From positions 1 to 64,000 of the forward strand of contig NZ_FZNM01000011.1 in NCBI RefSeq assembly GCF_900188295.1: a stretch of DNA of 64,000 nucleotides. The letters run 5' to 3'. Below the pieces are notes generated by a model. The model did no database searches, was not told the DNA's origin, and worked only from the letters and a program-made list of their open reading frames with translations. How positions within the stretch are numbered: the stretch's first letter is position 1; every line of letters begins with the position of its first letter. Made by a program: the position numbers and the translations under genes. This document shows, piece after piece, positions 52,285 through 61,848 of this stretch. The DNA is from Paracoccus sediminis. GTDB lineage: Bacteria > Pseudomonadota > Alphaproteobacteria > Rhodobacterales > Rhodobacteraceae.

Positions 52285-52497
52285 TTATTGGCACAACCGC
52301 ACGTCGTCGCACAGCACGCCGGCCGCGCCGCCGATGGCCGCGCCCTTGACGACATTCTCGCCGCCGACGCTGGCGATGGTCGCGCCGACACCGGCGCCGA
52401 TAAGGGCGCGGTCGGTGTCGGTGGGGTTGATGCCCTGGGTGCAGCCCGCAACGGCGGTCGCGCCGACCAGGGCGGTGATGGCAAGGAACTTGGACAT
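52285..52497 (-). CDS. Small lipoprotein with Gly-zipper and CDD...CQ tail
   Basis: 70 aa. A lipoprotein signal ending TAVAGC precedes a Gly/Ala-rich stretch (ALIGAGVGATIASVGGENVVKGAAIGGAAG), a glycine-zipper helix pattern, and the tail LCDDVRLCQ with two Cys. It resembles the neighbouring 80-aa lipoprotein, so the pair arose by duplication. It is probably outer-membrane associated. Function unknown. Confidence 0.75.
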   Translation of the reverse strand: MSKFLAITALVGATAVAGCTQGINPTDTDRALIGAGVGATIASVGGENVVKGAAIGGAAGVLCDDVRLCQ

Positions 52498-52554
52498 TCT
52501 GGTTTTCCTGTCAGGTGATCGGCTGGACCGGAACGCCGATCTGGCCGATGTGGT

Positions 52555-52797
52555 TCAGTAGCGGCGCTGGCAGACGCCCGCGTCGTCGCACAGCGCGCCG
52601 CCCACGGCGCCGATGGCCGCGCCGGTTGCCAGATCCTCGTCCAGGGCCTTGGCGATGACGGCGCCCGCGACGGCACCGCCGGCCGCGCGCTGCGCATCGG
52701 GCGAAATGCCCGCCGTGCCATAGCCCTGCTGGCAGGCCGCCAGGCCCAGAAGAAGGAATGCGCCGCCGGCGACGCGGGTGAACAGCGAAATCTGCAT
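52555..52797 (-). CDS. Small lipoprotein with Gly-zipper and CDD...CQ tail, paralogue
   Basis: 80 aa. The lipobox is LGLAAC (Cys about 22). The Gly/Ala zipper (AAGGAVAGAVIAKALDEDLATGAAIGAVGG) and the tail ALCDDAGVCQRRY match the 52285-52497 protein. Two conserved Cys at the tail could form a disulfide. Function unknown. Confidence 0.75.
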   Translation of the reverse strand: MQISLFTRVAGGAFLLLGLAACQQGYGTAGISPDAQRAAGGAVAGAVIAKALDEDLATGAAIGAVGGALCDDAGVCQRRY

Positions 52798-52924
52798 GAG
52801 GTCGTGCCTGTATTGAGGGCCGGGTGTGCGGCCGGTGATAAGTCGTCCCGGACTATCGCACAGCCGGCCGGGAGGTCAAACTGACATGGGTGTGAGATCA
52901 AGGCCCTAGGCAGCAAGTTGCGCA

Positions 52925-53338
52925 TCAGGACCGATCCGCCGGATCGTCGTCGTCCCAGCCGTCGTCGTTCCAGCCGAAATCGGGCGGATCGTCTGCGGCG
53001 AACAGGTCGGGGAACGACGCCTCTGCCACGGCCATGTCCACTTGCAGCATCTGTTCATAGTCGGCGGGATCGAAGGCTCCGACCGCCTTGACCTCTCGTC
53101 CGATCAGCCATCCCAGGCGTCCTGCGTCCAGATTGCCGCGAACGAAGGGCTGGTCGCCGAAATGGTCGATCAGCGCCGCCAGAAAGCCCGCATCCGCGCG
53201 GCGGTCGGCGGGCTTGCGGTCGCGGAAGCGTTCGCGGCGCAGGATGGGCGTCGCGCCCTTCTTGCGGTTTTCGCGGCGGATGACGAACTGGAAGTCTGTG
53301 CCGGGCAGGCGTCCCGGAAAGCCCCGGTGTTTCAGCAT
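52925..53338 (-). CDS. Hypothetical protein with acidic tail
   Basis: 137 aa from ATG 53338 (frame open to TTG 53350). An Arg-rich first half (FVIRRENRKKGATPILRRERFRDRK) and a very acidic end (DDPPDFGWNDDGWDDDDPADRS) suggest a nucleic-acid or electrostatic-bridging role. No family is recognised. It lies in the gap between pccA and pccB on the same strand. Confidence 0.6.
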   Translation of the reverse strand: MLKHRGFPGRLPGTDFQFVIRRENRKKGATPILRRERFRDRKPADRRADAGFLAALIDHFGDQPFVRGNLDAGRLGWLIGREVKAVGAFDPADYEQMLQVDMAVAEASFPDLFAADDPPDFGWNDDGWDDDDPADRS

Positions 53339-53428
53339 GATATGCCCCAATATGGACGGGGGCGGGACCGGGCCGGGCCGGAAGGGCGCGGGCAGCCGGA
53401 CCGCCCGCGCAATGACAGCCGGTTCGGC

Positions 53429-53575
53429 TCAGTTGGCGCCGTATTTGCCCTGATAGACCGGCTCGGTCGTGACCGGGTTCGGCGCCGGCACATAGACGTC
53501 GGCCTCGGCGGCCGGACGCTGGCAGGCGGCCATGGCGGAAACCAGCACGAGGCCGAGGATGATCTTTTTCGACAT
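53429..53575 (-). CDS. 48-aa lipoprotein
   Basis: The frame begins MSKKIILGLVLVSAMAACQR, a lipoprotein signal with lipobox AMAAC (Cys 18), then a short Pro-rich tail ending YQGKYGAN. AGGAG lies 9 bases before ATG 53575. It is the third small lipoprotein in this cluster and too short for usual gene thresholds. It probably belongs to the pcc transcript. Confidence 0.7.
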   Translation of the reverse strand: MSKKIILGLVLVSAMAACQRPAAEADVYVPAPNPVTTEPVYQGKYGAN

Positions 53576-53779
53576 ATCGTCACGCTCCTGTAAAGCGGGC
53601 GCGCCTGCGCCCGTCTGCTCGGGTTCAAGGGGGTGTCTTCATGCACCTCCCCAGGGGGCATGATAACGGTGCCGTGCGCGCGCAGACAGGCGGTCAGGCG
53701 GGGCACGGGCAAATGCCTGTCCGCCTGTGGCTGGCCTGCATCATTCACGTCTTTGTGCAACATCCTGGAATTCCGCGTC

Positions 53780-55312
53780 TTACAGGGGAATGTTGTTGTG
53801 CTTCTTCCACGGGTTCGACAGCCGCTTGCCGCGCAGGCTGGCAAAGGCCCGCGCGATCCGCTTGCGGGTCGAATGAGGCTGGATCACCTCGTCGATGAAG
53901 CCCTTTTCGGCGGCGACAAAGGGGTTTGCAAAGCGTGCCTCGTAATCCTGTACGCGGGCGGCGATCTTGTCGGCGTCGCCCAACTCGCTGCGATACAGGA
54001 TTTCCACCGCGCCCTTGGCGCCCATCACCGCGATCTCCGCCGTGGGCCAGGCATAGTTGAAATCGCCGCGCAGGTGCTTGCTGGCCATCACGTCATAGGC
54101 CCCGCCATAGGCCTTGCGGGTGATGACCGTGACCTTGGGCACCGTCGCCTCGCCATAGGCGAACAGCAGCTTCGCACCGTGCTTGATGACGCCGCCGTAT
54201 TCCTGCCCGGTGCCCGGCAGGAAACCCGGCACGTCCACGAAGGTCAGGATCGGGATCTCGAAGGCATCGCAGAACCGCACAAAGCGCGCGGCCTTGCGGC
54301 TGCTGTCGATGTCCAGGCACCCCGCCAGCACCATCGGCTGGTTGGCGACGACGCCCACGGTGCGCCCTTCGATGCGGACAAAGCCGGTGATGATGTTGCC
54401 CGCGAAATCCTTTTGGATTTCGTAAAAGTCGCCCTCGTCGGCGACCTTCACGATCAACTCCTTCATGTCATAGGGCTGGTTCGGGTTGTCGGGGATCAGC
54501 GTGTCCAGGCTTTCCTCGATCCTTGCGGGATCGTCGAAGAAGGGCCGCACCGGCGCCTTGTCGCGGTTGTTCAGCGGCAAGAAATCGAACAGGCGGCGGA
54601 TTTCGGTCAGCGCCTCGACATCATCCTCGAACGCGCCATCGGCGACCGAGCTTTTCCTGGTGTGGGTGGACGCGCCGCCCAGTTGTTCCGCCGTCACCAC
54701 CTCGTTCGTGACGGTTTTCACGACATCGGGACCGGTCACGAACATGTAGGACGTGTCCTTCACCATGAAGATGAAATCGGTCATCGCGGGGGAATAGACC
54801 GCGCCGCCCGCGCAAGGCCCCATGATGACGCTGATCTGCGGCACCACGCCCGACGCCATGATGTTGCGCTGGAACACGTCGGCATAACCGGCCAGCGACG
54901 CCACGCCTTCCTGGATGCGGGCGCCGCCCGAATCGTTCATCCCGATCACCGGCGCGCCGTTCTGCATCGCCATGTCCATGATCTTGCAGATCTTCTGGGC
55001 ATGGGTTTCCGACAGCGAGCCGCCAAAGACGGTGAAATCCTGCGAAAAGACATAGACCATGCGGCCGTTGATGGTGCCCCAGCCGGTGACGACGCCATCG
55101 CCATAGGGCCGGTCGTCCTGCATCCCGAAATCGGTCGAACGGTGGGCCACGAACATGTCGAATTCCTCGAAGCTGCCTTCGTCCAGCAGCAATTCGACCC
55201 GTTCCCGCGCCGTCAGCTTGCCCCGCGCATGCTGCGCGTCGATGCGGCGCTGCCCGCCGCCCAGACGGGCCTGCGTCCGGCGGTTTTCCAGTTCCTGCAA
55301 AATGTCCTTCAT
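53780..55312 (-). CDS. pccB: Propionyl-CoA carboxylase beta subunit
   Basis: 510 aa. It is a carboxyltransferase of the PccB type: [68 protein letters not shown]; the oxyanion-hole glycines in [30 protein letters not shown]; and [27 protein letters not shown]. It transfers CO2 from biotin to propionyl-CoA, forming (S)-methylmalonyl-CoA. It is transcribed first in the minus-strand order pccB, small lipoproteins, pccA. Confidence 0.96.
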   Translation of the reverse strand: MKDILQELENRRTQARLGGGQRRIDAQHARGKLTARERVELLLDEGSFEEFDMFVAHRSTDFGMQDDRPYGDGVVTGWGTINGRMVYVFSQDFTVFGGSLSETHAQKICKIMDMAMQNGAPVIGMNDSGGARIQEGVASLAGYADVFQRNIMASGVVPQISVIMGPCAGGAVYSPAMTDFIFMVKDTSYMFVTGPDVVKTVTNEVVTAEQLGGASTHTRKSSVADGAFEDDVEALTEIRRLFDFLPLNNRDKAPVRPFFDDPARIEESLDTLIPDNPNQPYDMKELIVKVADEGDFYEIQKDFAGNIITGFVRIEGRTVGVVANQPMVLAGCLDIDSSRKAARFVRFCDAFEIPILTFVDVPGFLPGTGQEYGGVIKHGAKLLFAYGEATVPKVTVITRKAYGGAYDVMASKHLRGDFNYAWPTAEIAVMGAKGAVEILYRSELGDADKIAARVQDYEARFANPFVAAEKGFIDEVIQPHSTRKRIARAFASLRGKRLSNPWKKHNNIPL

Positions 55313-55499
55313 GGCGCGCCCCCGATCCTGCCGTTGCAGAGTAGTCACCGCCCCGATCGCCGGAAAGCAAAATCCTGGAAATTTGCAAACTGTGCGATGT
55401 GTCGATGCTGAAAACTGAAAAGCTGCAAACGGATGGCTGCACGGGACATGCGGCCGGATCGCGATGCAACGCGGGCGACAGGGGGGATGGGTGAGAGGC

Positions 55500-55594
55500 T
55501 GGACAACGACCCAAGCGGGGCTCGTTACGGCTGCTTCCTTCCGGACCTGACCGGGTTGGCGAGGCGCCTGCCCGCGCCAACCTCTCGGCGGTCT
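55500..55594 (-). ncRNA. ffs: Signal recognition particle RNA (small, 4.5S type)
   Basis: On the minus strand the conserved apical motif GGTCAGGTCCGGAAGGAAGC is present in a hairpin whose arms include GAGAGGTTGGCG and CGAGCCCCGC. It is the SRP RNA that binds Ffh. The exact ends are estimated. Confidence 0.9.
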
Positions 55595-55627
55595 AGATAG
55601 TGCGGTTGCGCGCCGGATGCAAGCGCG

Positions 55628-57499
55628 TCACAGATGAAGGCGAACCACCGCGAAACCGTCGCCCGTGTGGCCCAGGTGTTCCATCCGCCGGCCGATGCAC
55701 GCTTGCGCCTGGGGCAACAGCGGGATGCCGCGGGGGCCGGTCTCGAACGTGACCGAGGTGCCGGGAAGCGGCTGGAACTGCCATGCGGGGGTGGCGTGGA
55801 TCGACACGCGGCGCCGCTGGCGCAGGTAATTGCGGATCACGTCGCGGGTCTGCGGGCCGGGCGGGACGATCGGCGGCCGCCCCCCCGTCAGGGCCGCGAA
55901 CAATCCGCAGCCCGACAGGCGATAGGAATTCGTCGCCAGCACGAACCGATCATCGTCGCGCAGCGCCCGGCCGCGCCAGGTCAGGTCGCGGACGCGGCCG
56001 CCGCCTGTCGGGGTTCCATCGGCGCGGAAGGCCGCCGGACTGGACAGGTCGATGCGCCACCGCAAATCCTCGATCACGTCGAACTGGTACGCGGGAAAGG
56101 CCGGATCGGTCAGGGGTTGGTCGGCCCGGCCGGGCAGGATGCGGTTGAACAGGCCCGCCGACCGTTCCAGCCAGCCGCGAAGGCCCGCCCCGTCGATGGA
56201 CACCGCGCAGATGCGGTTCGAAAAGGAATAGATGTCGGTCAGGTTGCCAAGGCGCAGCCGCCCGGCCGCGACATCGGTAAAGTGTTGCGGACCGCCGCGC
56301 CCGCCCGCCCGGAACGGCGCCGCGGCGGCCAGCACCGGCACCCCGTCCAGGGCCGTGCCTTGCAGGCTTTTGCGCACGAACCAGCGTTGCGCCATGTTCA
56401 CCAGCGTAAGCGCCGGATCCGCGCCGATCAGCGTGAAGTAGCTGCTGATCCGCTGTGCGCTGCTGCCGACGCGGGTGCCCAGATGCGATACCGTCATGCG
56501 GTGCGACGGCGCGACCGCGCGCAGCACGGCCGGGGCCGGGGGAAGATGGGCGCCGACCGCCTCGCACCGGGATGTGGCCCCGGACAGGCGCCAGCCCGTC
56601 CGGTCGTCATGGACCAGCGACAGATCCATCACCCCCAGGTGCGATCCGCAAAAGCCCGGCATGACCGCGGGCTTGCCCGAGAGTGTGCCTTCCACCGCGT
56701 CGATGCCCCCCGAGGAGGCCATGCTGCCCGGAAACACCTCGTGCGTGTGGCCCGCGACGATGGCGTCGACGCCGTCCAGGGCGCCCAGTTCGGCGGCGAC
56801 ATTCTCGGCCCCCGGCGTGCCGGGGTGCGCCGAGATCCCGCTGTGGGCAAGCGCGACGACGATATCCGCGCCCTCGGCCCGGATCCTGGGAACGACCCGC
56901 CGCGCCGTGGCCAGGATGTCGTCGCAGGCCATGCGTCCCGCCAGATCCAGATCCCAGGCGGCGGTCTGCGGCGGCAGGAACCCCACAAGCCCGATGCGCA
57001 GGGTGACGGCGCGGCCGGTTGCGGTCCGCACCCGCTTGCGCAGAATGGCATAGGCGGGAAAATCCGTGCGCCCCCTGACGGACAGATTGGCCGCCAGAAG
57101 GGGAAAGCGCGCCTGCCGTGCCGCCGATCGCAGGACATCCAGGCCAAAGGCAAAATCGTGATTGCCGATCGCGGCCGCGTCATAGCCCATCAGGTTCATC
57201 GCCGCGATGGCGGGATGGCCCTTTCCGCCCGACTGCGCGGCCAGATCCCCCAGGGGTGTTCCTTGCAGGAAATCGCCGTTGTCCAGCAGCAGGGTATTGG
57301 GCGCCGTGTGGCGATGCCGTTCGACAAGCGAGGCGATCTGGGCAAGGCTACCCCGCCCGCAGGGCCGGTCGGCCAGGTAATCGTGGGGCAACAGCTTCAT
57401 GTGCATGTCGGTTGTCGCCAGGATCCGCAGCATGACCATGTCGCACTGATGCCGCGGCGGCAGATCGGCAAGCTGGATCTGGCTGGTCCCGTCAGGCAT
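55628..57499 (-). CDS. 5'-nucleotidase / 2',3'-cyclic-nucleotide 2'-phosphodiesterase
   Basis: 623 aa. The calcineurin-like N-terminal part has LRILATTDMHMKLLPHDY, LLLDNGDFLQGTPLGDL, AAIGNHDFAFGLDVL and VDAIVAGHTHEVFPG, supplying the two-metal site. The C-terminal 5'-nucleotidase domain binds the nucleoside (NLTDIYSFSNRICAVSIDGAGLRGWLERSAGLFN). There is no signal peptide although the family is usually periplasmic. GAGGT lies 5-6 bases before ATG 57499; a TTG at 57511 is also open. It likely releases nucleosides from cyclic or 5'-nucleotides. Confidence 0.9.
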   Translation of the reverse strand: MPDGTSQIQLADLPPRHQCDMVMLRILATTDMHMKLLPHDYLADRPCGRGSLAQIASLVERHRHTAPNTLLLDNGDFLQGTPLGDLAAQSGGKGHPAIAAMNLMGYDAAAIGNHDFAFGLDVLRSAARQARFPLLAANLSVRGRTDFPAYAILRKRVRTATGRAVTLRIGLVGFLPPQTAAWDLDLAGRMACDDILATARRVVPRIRAEGADIVVALAHSGISAHPGTPGAENVAAELGALDGVDAIVAGHTHEVFPGSMASSGGIDAVEGTLSGKPAVMPGFCGSHLGVMDLSLVHDDRTGWRLSGATSRCEAVGAHLPPAPAVLRAVAPSHRMTVSHLGTRVGSSAQRISSYFTLIGADPALTLVNMAQRWFVRKSLQGTALDGVPVLAAAAPFRAGGRGGPQHFTDVAAGRLRLGNLTDIYSFSNRICAVSIDGAGLRGWLERSAGLFNRILPGRADQPLTDPAFPAYQFDVIEDLRWRIDLSSPAAFRADGTPTGGGRVRDLTWRGRALRDDDRFVLATNSYRLSGCGLFAALTGGRPPIVPPGPQTRDVIRNYLRQRRRVSIHATPAWQFQPLPGTSVTFETGPRGIPLLPQAQACIGRRMEHLGHTGDGFAVVRLHL

Positions 57500-57788
57500 C
57501 CGCAACCTCAAACCCCAGGGTCGCCGCGCACCCCCTTGCGCCCGGCCCGGCCACGCTAGCGTCCCCGGACCCTTAACTCAACCATAGATTGATAAAATAA
57601 GACCCATTTCCGATTTGCGTGTGCAGGCGCCCCGGATTATCGTGGCACAGGCGGCGCGTTGCCGCCAGGATTTCCGTTGGTTGCCGATCATGATTGCCCG
57701 CCTGTTGCGCGTCTCGCCCCCCATGACCTATGAAGCGCAGGGTTCCTGGTCGCCCGATCGGAACCGTGTTTCGAATGGTCAGCGCGCG
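57500..57788. other. Intergenic region with an AT-rich promoter-like patch
   Basis: About 290 bp between the cyclic-phosphodiesterase gene and the SRPBCC gene. The AT-rich patch around 57570-57606 contains GATAAAAT. It could serve either divergent gene. No ORF was accepted. Confidence 0.4.
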
Positions 57789-58241
57789 ATGAGATTTTCG
57801 ACCCGTATCGACACGGACATTCCCGCGCCCGATCTGTTCGACATCCTCAGCGATTTTTCCCGCAGCGAACGCGCCCTTGGCGCGCGGGGCGTGACGGTGC
57901 GCCGGATCGACCCGGCCCAGGAACCGGGAAGCAGTCTTGGCTGGACCATCGATTTCGACTGGCGCGGCCAGCGGCGGACGCTGCGGCTGGATGTGACGCG
58001 GTTCGACCGCCCGTCCCATGTCACGATGGGCGGGCATTCCGACCAGTTCGACCTGTCCGTCAATATCAGCGTCGTCGCGCTGAGCCGGATCCGGTCGCGC
58101 CTTCTGTTCGAGACAGAGATCCGCCCCCGCACCCTGCGCGCGCGGCTGCTGATCCAGACGGCGCGGTTCGGCAAGGCCCAGCTCGACCGGCAATACGCCC
58201 GGCGGATCGCCGATTTCGTGGCGCATCTGCGCGCGACCTAA
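57789..58241 (+). CDS. SRPBCC-family protein
   Basis: 150 aa from ATG 57789. The start MRFSTRIDTDIPAPDLFDILSDFSRSERAL and the strand pattern (WTIDFDWRGQRRTLRLDVTRFDRP, LFETEIRPRTLRARLLIQT) fit the START/SRPBCC hydrophobic-ligand-binding fold. It binds or transfers a lipid-like ligand; the ligand is unknown. It overlaps the end of pheA by 4 bp on the opposite strand. The frame is open further upstream to 57615 but not convincingly coding. Confidence 0.75.
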   Translation: MRFSTRIDTDIPAPDLFDILSDFSRSERALGARGVTVRRIDPAQEPGSSLGWTIDFDWRGQRRTLRLDVTRFDRPSHVTMGGHSDQFDLSVNISVVALSRIRSRLLFETEIRPRTLRARLLIQTARFGKAQLDRQYARRIADFVAHLRAT

Positions 58242-59095
58242 TCCGTGCGCTGCTGGGCCTCGCGCAGCGGATCGGCGGGATACACGCCCAGCATGTCCAG
58301 CGACGACGTGAAATAGCGCAACTCCTCCAACGCACGTTGCAGGGCCGGATCCTCGGGATGGCCTTCGACGTCGGCATAGAACTGCGTCGCGGTGAAGACG
58401 CCGTCCACCATGTAGCTTTCCAGCTTGGTCATGTTGACGCCGTTGGTCGCGAACCCGCCCATGGCCTTGTACAGCGCGGCCGGGATGTTGCGGACGCGGA
58501 AGACGAAGGTGGTCAGCATCCGGTCGGACCGGCGGCCATAATCGGGCTGGCGCCCCATGATAAGGAAGCGGGTGGTGTTGTGGTGGTGATCCTCGATGTC
58601 GCGGGCCAGCACCTCCAGTCCGTGGATCTCGGCGGCCAGTTCGCTGGCCATCACGCCGATCCCCGGCGTGCGCTCGCGCGCCAGGTCGGCTGCGGCGCCC
58701 GCGCTGTCGGCCGCGGCCGAGGCGGTTATCCCGTGCTGCGTCAGAAAGCCGCGCGCCTGCGGGATCAGCACCAGATGGGCGCGCACGTGGCGCACGTCGT
58801 CCAACCGGGTGCCTGGCCACGACATCAACGAGATGCGGACCCGCACGAACGCCTCGTCCAGGATATGCAGGCCGGATTCGGGCAGCAGGTGGTGGATGTC
58901 GGCAACCCGGCCATAGGTGGAATTTTCCACGGGCAGCATCGCCAGGTCGGCCCGATGGCTGCGCACGGCCTCGATCACGTCCTCGAAGGTGCGGCAGGGC
59001 AGGGCGTCCATGCCGGGCCTGGCCTTGCGGCAGGCTTCGTGGCTGTAGGCGCCGGGTTCGCCCTGGAAGGCGATGCGATTGGTCGTGGTCGTCAT
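58238..59095 (-). CDS. pheA: Prephenate dehydratase
   Basis: 285 aa. The catalytic PDT domain (about 5-185) has RIAFQGEPGAYSHEAC, LPVENSTYGRV, RGFLTQHGITA and EDHHHNTTRFLIMGRQ. The C-terminal ACT domain (MLTTFVFRVRNIPAALYKAMGGFATNGVNMTKLESY) mediates phenylalanine feedback. It decarboxylates and dehydrates prephenate to phenylpyruvate. No chorismate-mutase domain is fused. Confidence 0.95.
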   Translation of the reverse strand: MTTTTNRIAFQGEPGAYSHEACRKARPGMDALPCRTFEDVIEAVRSHRADLAMLPVENSTYGRVADIHHLLPESGLHILDEAFVRVRISLMSWPGTRLDDVRHVRAHLVLIPQARGFLTQHGITASAAADSAGAAADLARERTPGIGVMASELAAEIHGLEVLARDIEDHHHNTTRFLIMGRQPDYGRRSDRMLTTFVFRVRNIPAALYKAMGGFATNGVNMTKLESYMVDGVFTATQFYADVEGHPEDPALQRALEELRYFTSSLDMLGVYPADPLREAQQRTD

Positions 59096-59211
59096 GGCCC
59101 GCTGTCCGAATTTTGAAGTGTTTCGGCGTCAACTATACCTTGATCCTTCAAAGCGAAAGCGGATAGATACCCGTCGAATTGACGAGCTTACCAATGCGGG
59201 GATCGCACGCG

Positions 59212-59736
59212 ATGTTCAACACCATGACCCTGACCAAGGCCGCAGGCGCGCTGATCGGCGCGCTGCTGTTTCTGATGCTGGCCAACTGGGCGGCAAGCTC
59301 GTTGTATACTGTCAGTTCGGGCGAACACGGTGAAATCGCCCAGGCCTATACCATCCCGGTCGAGGAAGCCGCGGGCGGCGAGGAACCCGCCGAGGAGCAG
59401 ATCGACTTTGCCGCCCTGCTGGCATCGGCCGACGCCGCGGCGGGCGAGAAGGATTTCGGCAAGTGCAAGGCCTGCCACAAGCTGGACGGCAGTGATGGGG
59501 TCGGTCCCCACCTGAACGGCGTCGTGGGCCGGGAAGTGGCCGGCATCGCCGGTTTCTCCTATTCCCCCGCGATGGTCGAACACAAGGCCGTGGCGCCCCA
59601 GTGGACCCCCGAGGCGTTGCAGGAATTCCTGGCCAATCCCAAGGGCGTCGTGCCCGGCACCAAAATGTCCTTTGCGGGGCTGAAGGATCCGCAGGACCGC
59701 GCCGACATCATCGCCTATCTGCAAAGCCAGCCCTGA
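59212..59736 (+). CDS. cycM: Membrane-bound cytochrome c, CycM-like (c552)
   Basis: 174 aa. An N-terminal membrane anchor ([16 protein letters not shown], about 12-27) is followed by an acidic, Glu/Ala-rich linker and a class I cytochrome c domain: CKACH haem-binding site (about 84-88) and axial Met in PGTKMSF (about 151). The length and layout match the Paracoccus c552 (CycM) that carries electrons from the bc1 complex to cytochrome c oxidase. ATG 59212 precedes the anchor. It is divergent from pheA. Confidence 0.93.
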   Translation: MFNTMTLTKAAGALIGALLFLMLANWAASSLYTVSSGEHGEIAQAYTIPVEEAAGGEEPAEEQIDFAALLASADAAAGEKDFGKCKACHKLDGSDGVGPHLNGVVGREVAGIAGFSYSPAMVEHKAVAPQWTPEALQEFLANPKGVVPGTKMSFAGLKDPQDRADIIAYLQSQP

Positions 59737-59782
59737 CCCCGGCGGCACCGCGTGGCGGCACCGCGTGGCGGCATCGCGGCAA

Positions 59783-59809
59783 GGGCGCATCGCCGGATGC
59801 GCCCTTTTT
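59783..59809 (+). terminator. Rho-independent terminator of cycM
   Basis: GGGCGCATC and GATGCGCCC form a 9-bp stem with a GCCG loop, followed by five T. Confidence 0.9.
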
Positions 59810-59899
59810 CATGGCTCCATCCATCACGAAATCGCGGCTTGATCGTGTCCCCGGCGCTGCCTAGCGTGGCAGCCAACCCACCACAGCCGGAGTTTGCCG

Positions 59900-61759
59900 A
59901 TGCGCCGCCTTGCCCTGATCGCCGTCCTTGCCCTTGCCCCGGCCGGCGGCGCCCTGTCGCAAGAAACCCGGACCCCCGGCGCCGAGGACATCATCAAGAC
60001 CCACGCCATCGCCCTGTTCGGCGAACCGGCGCTGCCCGCCGATTTTCCGCATTACCCTTATGTCAACCCCGACGCGCCCAAGGGGGGCGAGATCTCCTTT
60101 GGCGCGGTCGGGGGCTTTGACAGCTACAACCCGTTCACCCACCGGGGCCGGGCCATCGCGCTGTCGGTGATCCAGCTGGAACGCCTGATGGACAGCCCGG
60201 CGGACGAATTGGGCGTCGATTACTGCCTTTTGTGTGAAACGCTGGAATATCCCGCCAGCAAGGACTGGGTGATCTTCAACCTGCGCCCCGAAGCCCGATT
60301 CAGCGACGGCACGCCCCTGACCGCCGATGACGTGCTGTTCAGCTTTGAAACCCTGCGCGACAAGGGGTTGTCGTCGTTCCGCATGGCCATGCAGCAGATG
60401 GTCGCCAAGGCCGAGGTTCTGGACGACCGCCGCATCAAGTTCACCTTTGCCGACGGCTATCCCCGCCGCGACGTCATCAGCCAGATGGGCAACCAGATCG
60501 TCTTTTCCAAAAAGGACTTCGAGGACAACAAGCGCGATCTCGAACAGAGCAGCAACACGCCCTTTCTGGGATCCGGCCCCTATATGTTCGACCGCGCCGA
60601 CATCGGCCGCACCCTGGTCGTGAAACGCAATCCCGATTACTGGGGCAAGGATCTGCCGATCACCCAGGGCCGATTCAACTTTGACCGCATCCGCTATGAA
60701 ATGTTCGGCGATTTCGACAGCGCGTTCGAGGCGTTCAAGGCAGGCGAATACACCTTCCGCAACGAAACCTCATCGATGCACTGGTCCACGCGCTATGACT
60801 TTCCGGCGCTCGCCTCGGGCGCGGTGGTGCGCGAGACGCTGCCCGACGGGCAGATCGCCAGCGGCGACGGCTGGGTCTTCAACCTGCGGCGCGACAAGTT
60901 CAAGGACATCCGCGTGCGCGAGGCGATCGGGCTGATGTTCAACTTCGAATGGACCAACCAGACGCTGCTGTACGGGTTGGAGACGCGCGTGAATTCCTTT
61001 TGGGAAAACAGCGAATTCCGCGCCGACGGCCCGCCTTCCCCTGCCGAAGCCGCCTTGTTGGAACCCGTCGCGGCCGATCTGCCCCAGGGCATCCTGACGG
61101 ACGATGCCGTGGTCCAGCCCACCGGGGGCGAACGCCAGCTTGACCGCCAGAACATGCGCCGCGCCACGGCCCTGCTGGATGAGGCGGGCTGGACGGTGGG
61201 CGATGACGGCAAGCGGCGCAACGCCCAGGGCGAGTTGCTGACGGTCGAGATCCTGAACGACGACGTGGGCAACGACCGCATCATCAACCCCTTTGTCCAG
61301 AACCTGCAAGCCATCGGCATCGAGGCCGTGAACCGCCGCGTGGACAATGCCGAAATGCAGCTTCGCACCCGGTCCAAGGATTTCGACATGGTCGAGGATT
61401 CGCTGGGCCAGGCCTATGCCATCGGCGGCTATGCCGGCCAGGTCTTCGGGTCCGAGGATGCGGACGACGTGTTCAACCCGATGGGCCTTGCCAATCCCGC
61501 CATCGACCGGCTGCTGGAACTGGGCCAGCAGGCCCAGACGATGGACGACAACATCACAGCCATCAACGCGCTGGACCGTGCCCTGCGCAGCCTGCGGTTC
61601 TGGGTGCCGAAATGGTTCAAGGCCGAATACACCCTTGCCTATTACGACATGTACCGGCATCCGGAAAAGATGCCGCCCTATGCGCTTGGCACGCTGGATT
61701 TCTGGTGGGCCGACACGGGCCGAGAGGCCGAGCTGAAGGCGGCGGGCGCAATCCGCTGA
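59900..61759 (+). CDS. yejA: Extracellular solute-binding protein of a peptide ABC transporter (YejA-like)
   Basis: 619 aa. A signal peptide (MRRLALIAVLALAPAGGALSQ) precedes the SBP family 5 domain: TPGAEDIIKTHAIALFGEPALPADFPHYPYVNPDAPKGG, FGAVGGFDSYNPFTHRG, DDVLFSFETLRDKG, and the central repeat-like lobe. The long form with N-terminal APKGG is that of YejA. It captures oligopeptides in the periplasm and hands them to YejBE. GGAG precedes ATG 59900. It is the first gene of the operon. Confidence 0.93.
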   Translation: MRRLALIAVLALAPAGGALSQETRTPGAEDIIKTHAIALFGEPALPADFPHYPYVNPDAPKGGEISFGAVGGFDSYNPFTHRGRAIALSVIQLERLMDSPADELGVDYCLLCETLEYPASKDWVIFNLRPEARFSDGTPLTADDVLFSFETLRDKGLSSFRMAMQQMVAKAEVLDDRRIKFTFADGYPRRDVISQMGNQIVFSKKDFEDNKRDLEQSSNTPFLGSGPYMFDRADIGRTLVVKRNPDYWGKDLPITQGRFNFDRIRYEMFGDFDSAFEAFKAGEYTFRNETSSMHWSTRYDFPALASGAVVRETLPDGQIASGDGWVFNLRRDKFKDIRVREAIGLMFNFEWTNQTLLYGLETRVNSFWENSEFRADGPPSPAEAALLEPVAADLPQGILTDDAVVQPTGGERQLDRQNMRRATALLDEAGWTVGDDGKRRNAQGELLTVEILNDDVGNDRIINPFVQNLQAIGIEAVNRRVDNAEMQLRTRSKDFDMVEDSLGQAYAIGGYAGQVFGSEDADDVFNPMGLANPAIDRLLELGQQAQTMDDNITAINALDRALRSLRFWVPKWFKAEYTLAYYDMYRHPEKMPPYALGTLDFWWADTGREAELKAAGAIR

Positions 61760-61848
61760 GGTCAGGGTTGATTTCCCGGCAGTCCCGCCCGACAAGGGCC
61801 GGATAAGGAAACGGGGCCGCGAAGGCCCGAAAGGGCAAGGGCAATCCG

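Noticed and set aside
59739..59778. Short tandem repeat GGCACCGCGTGGC after cycM
   Set aside because: Two 13-bp copies in a GC-rich intergenic stretch before a terminator; a chance duplication with no gene or site role that I can support.
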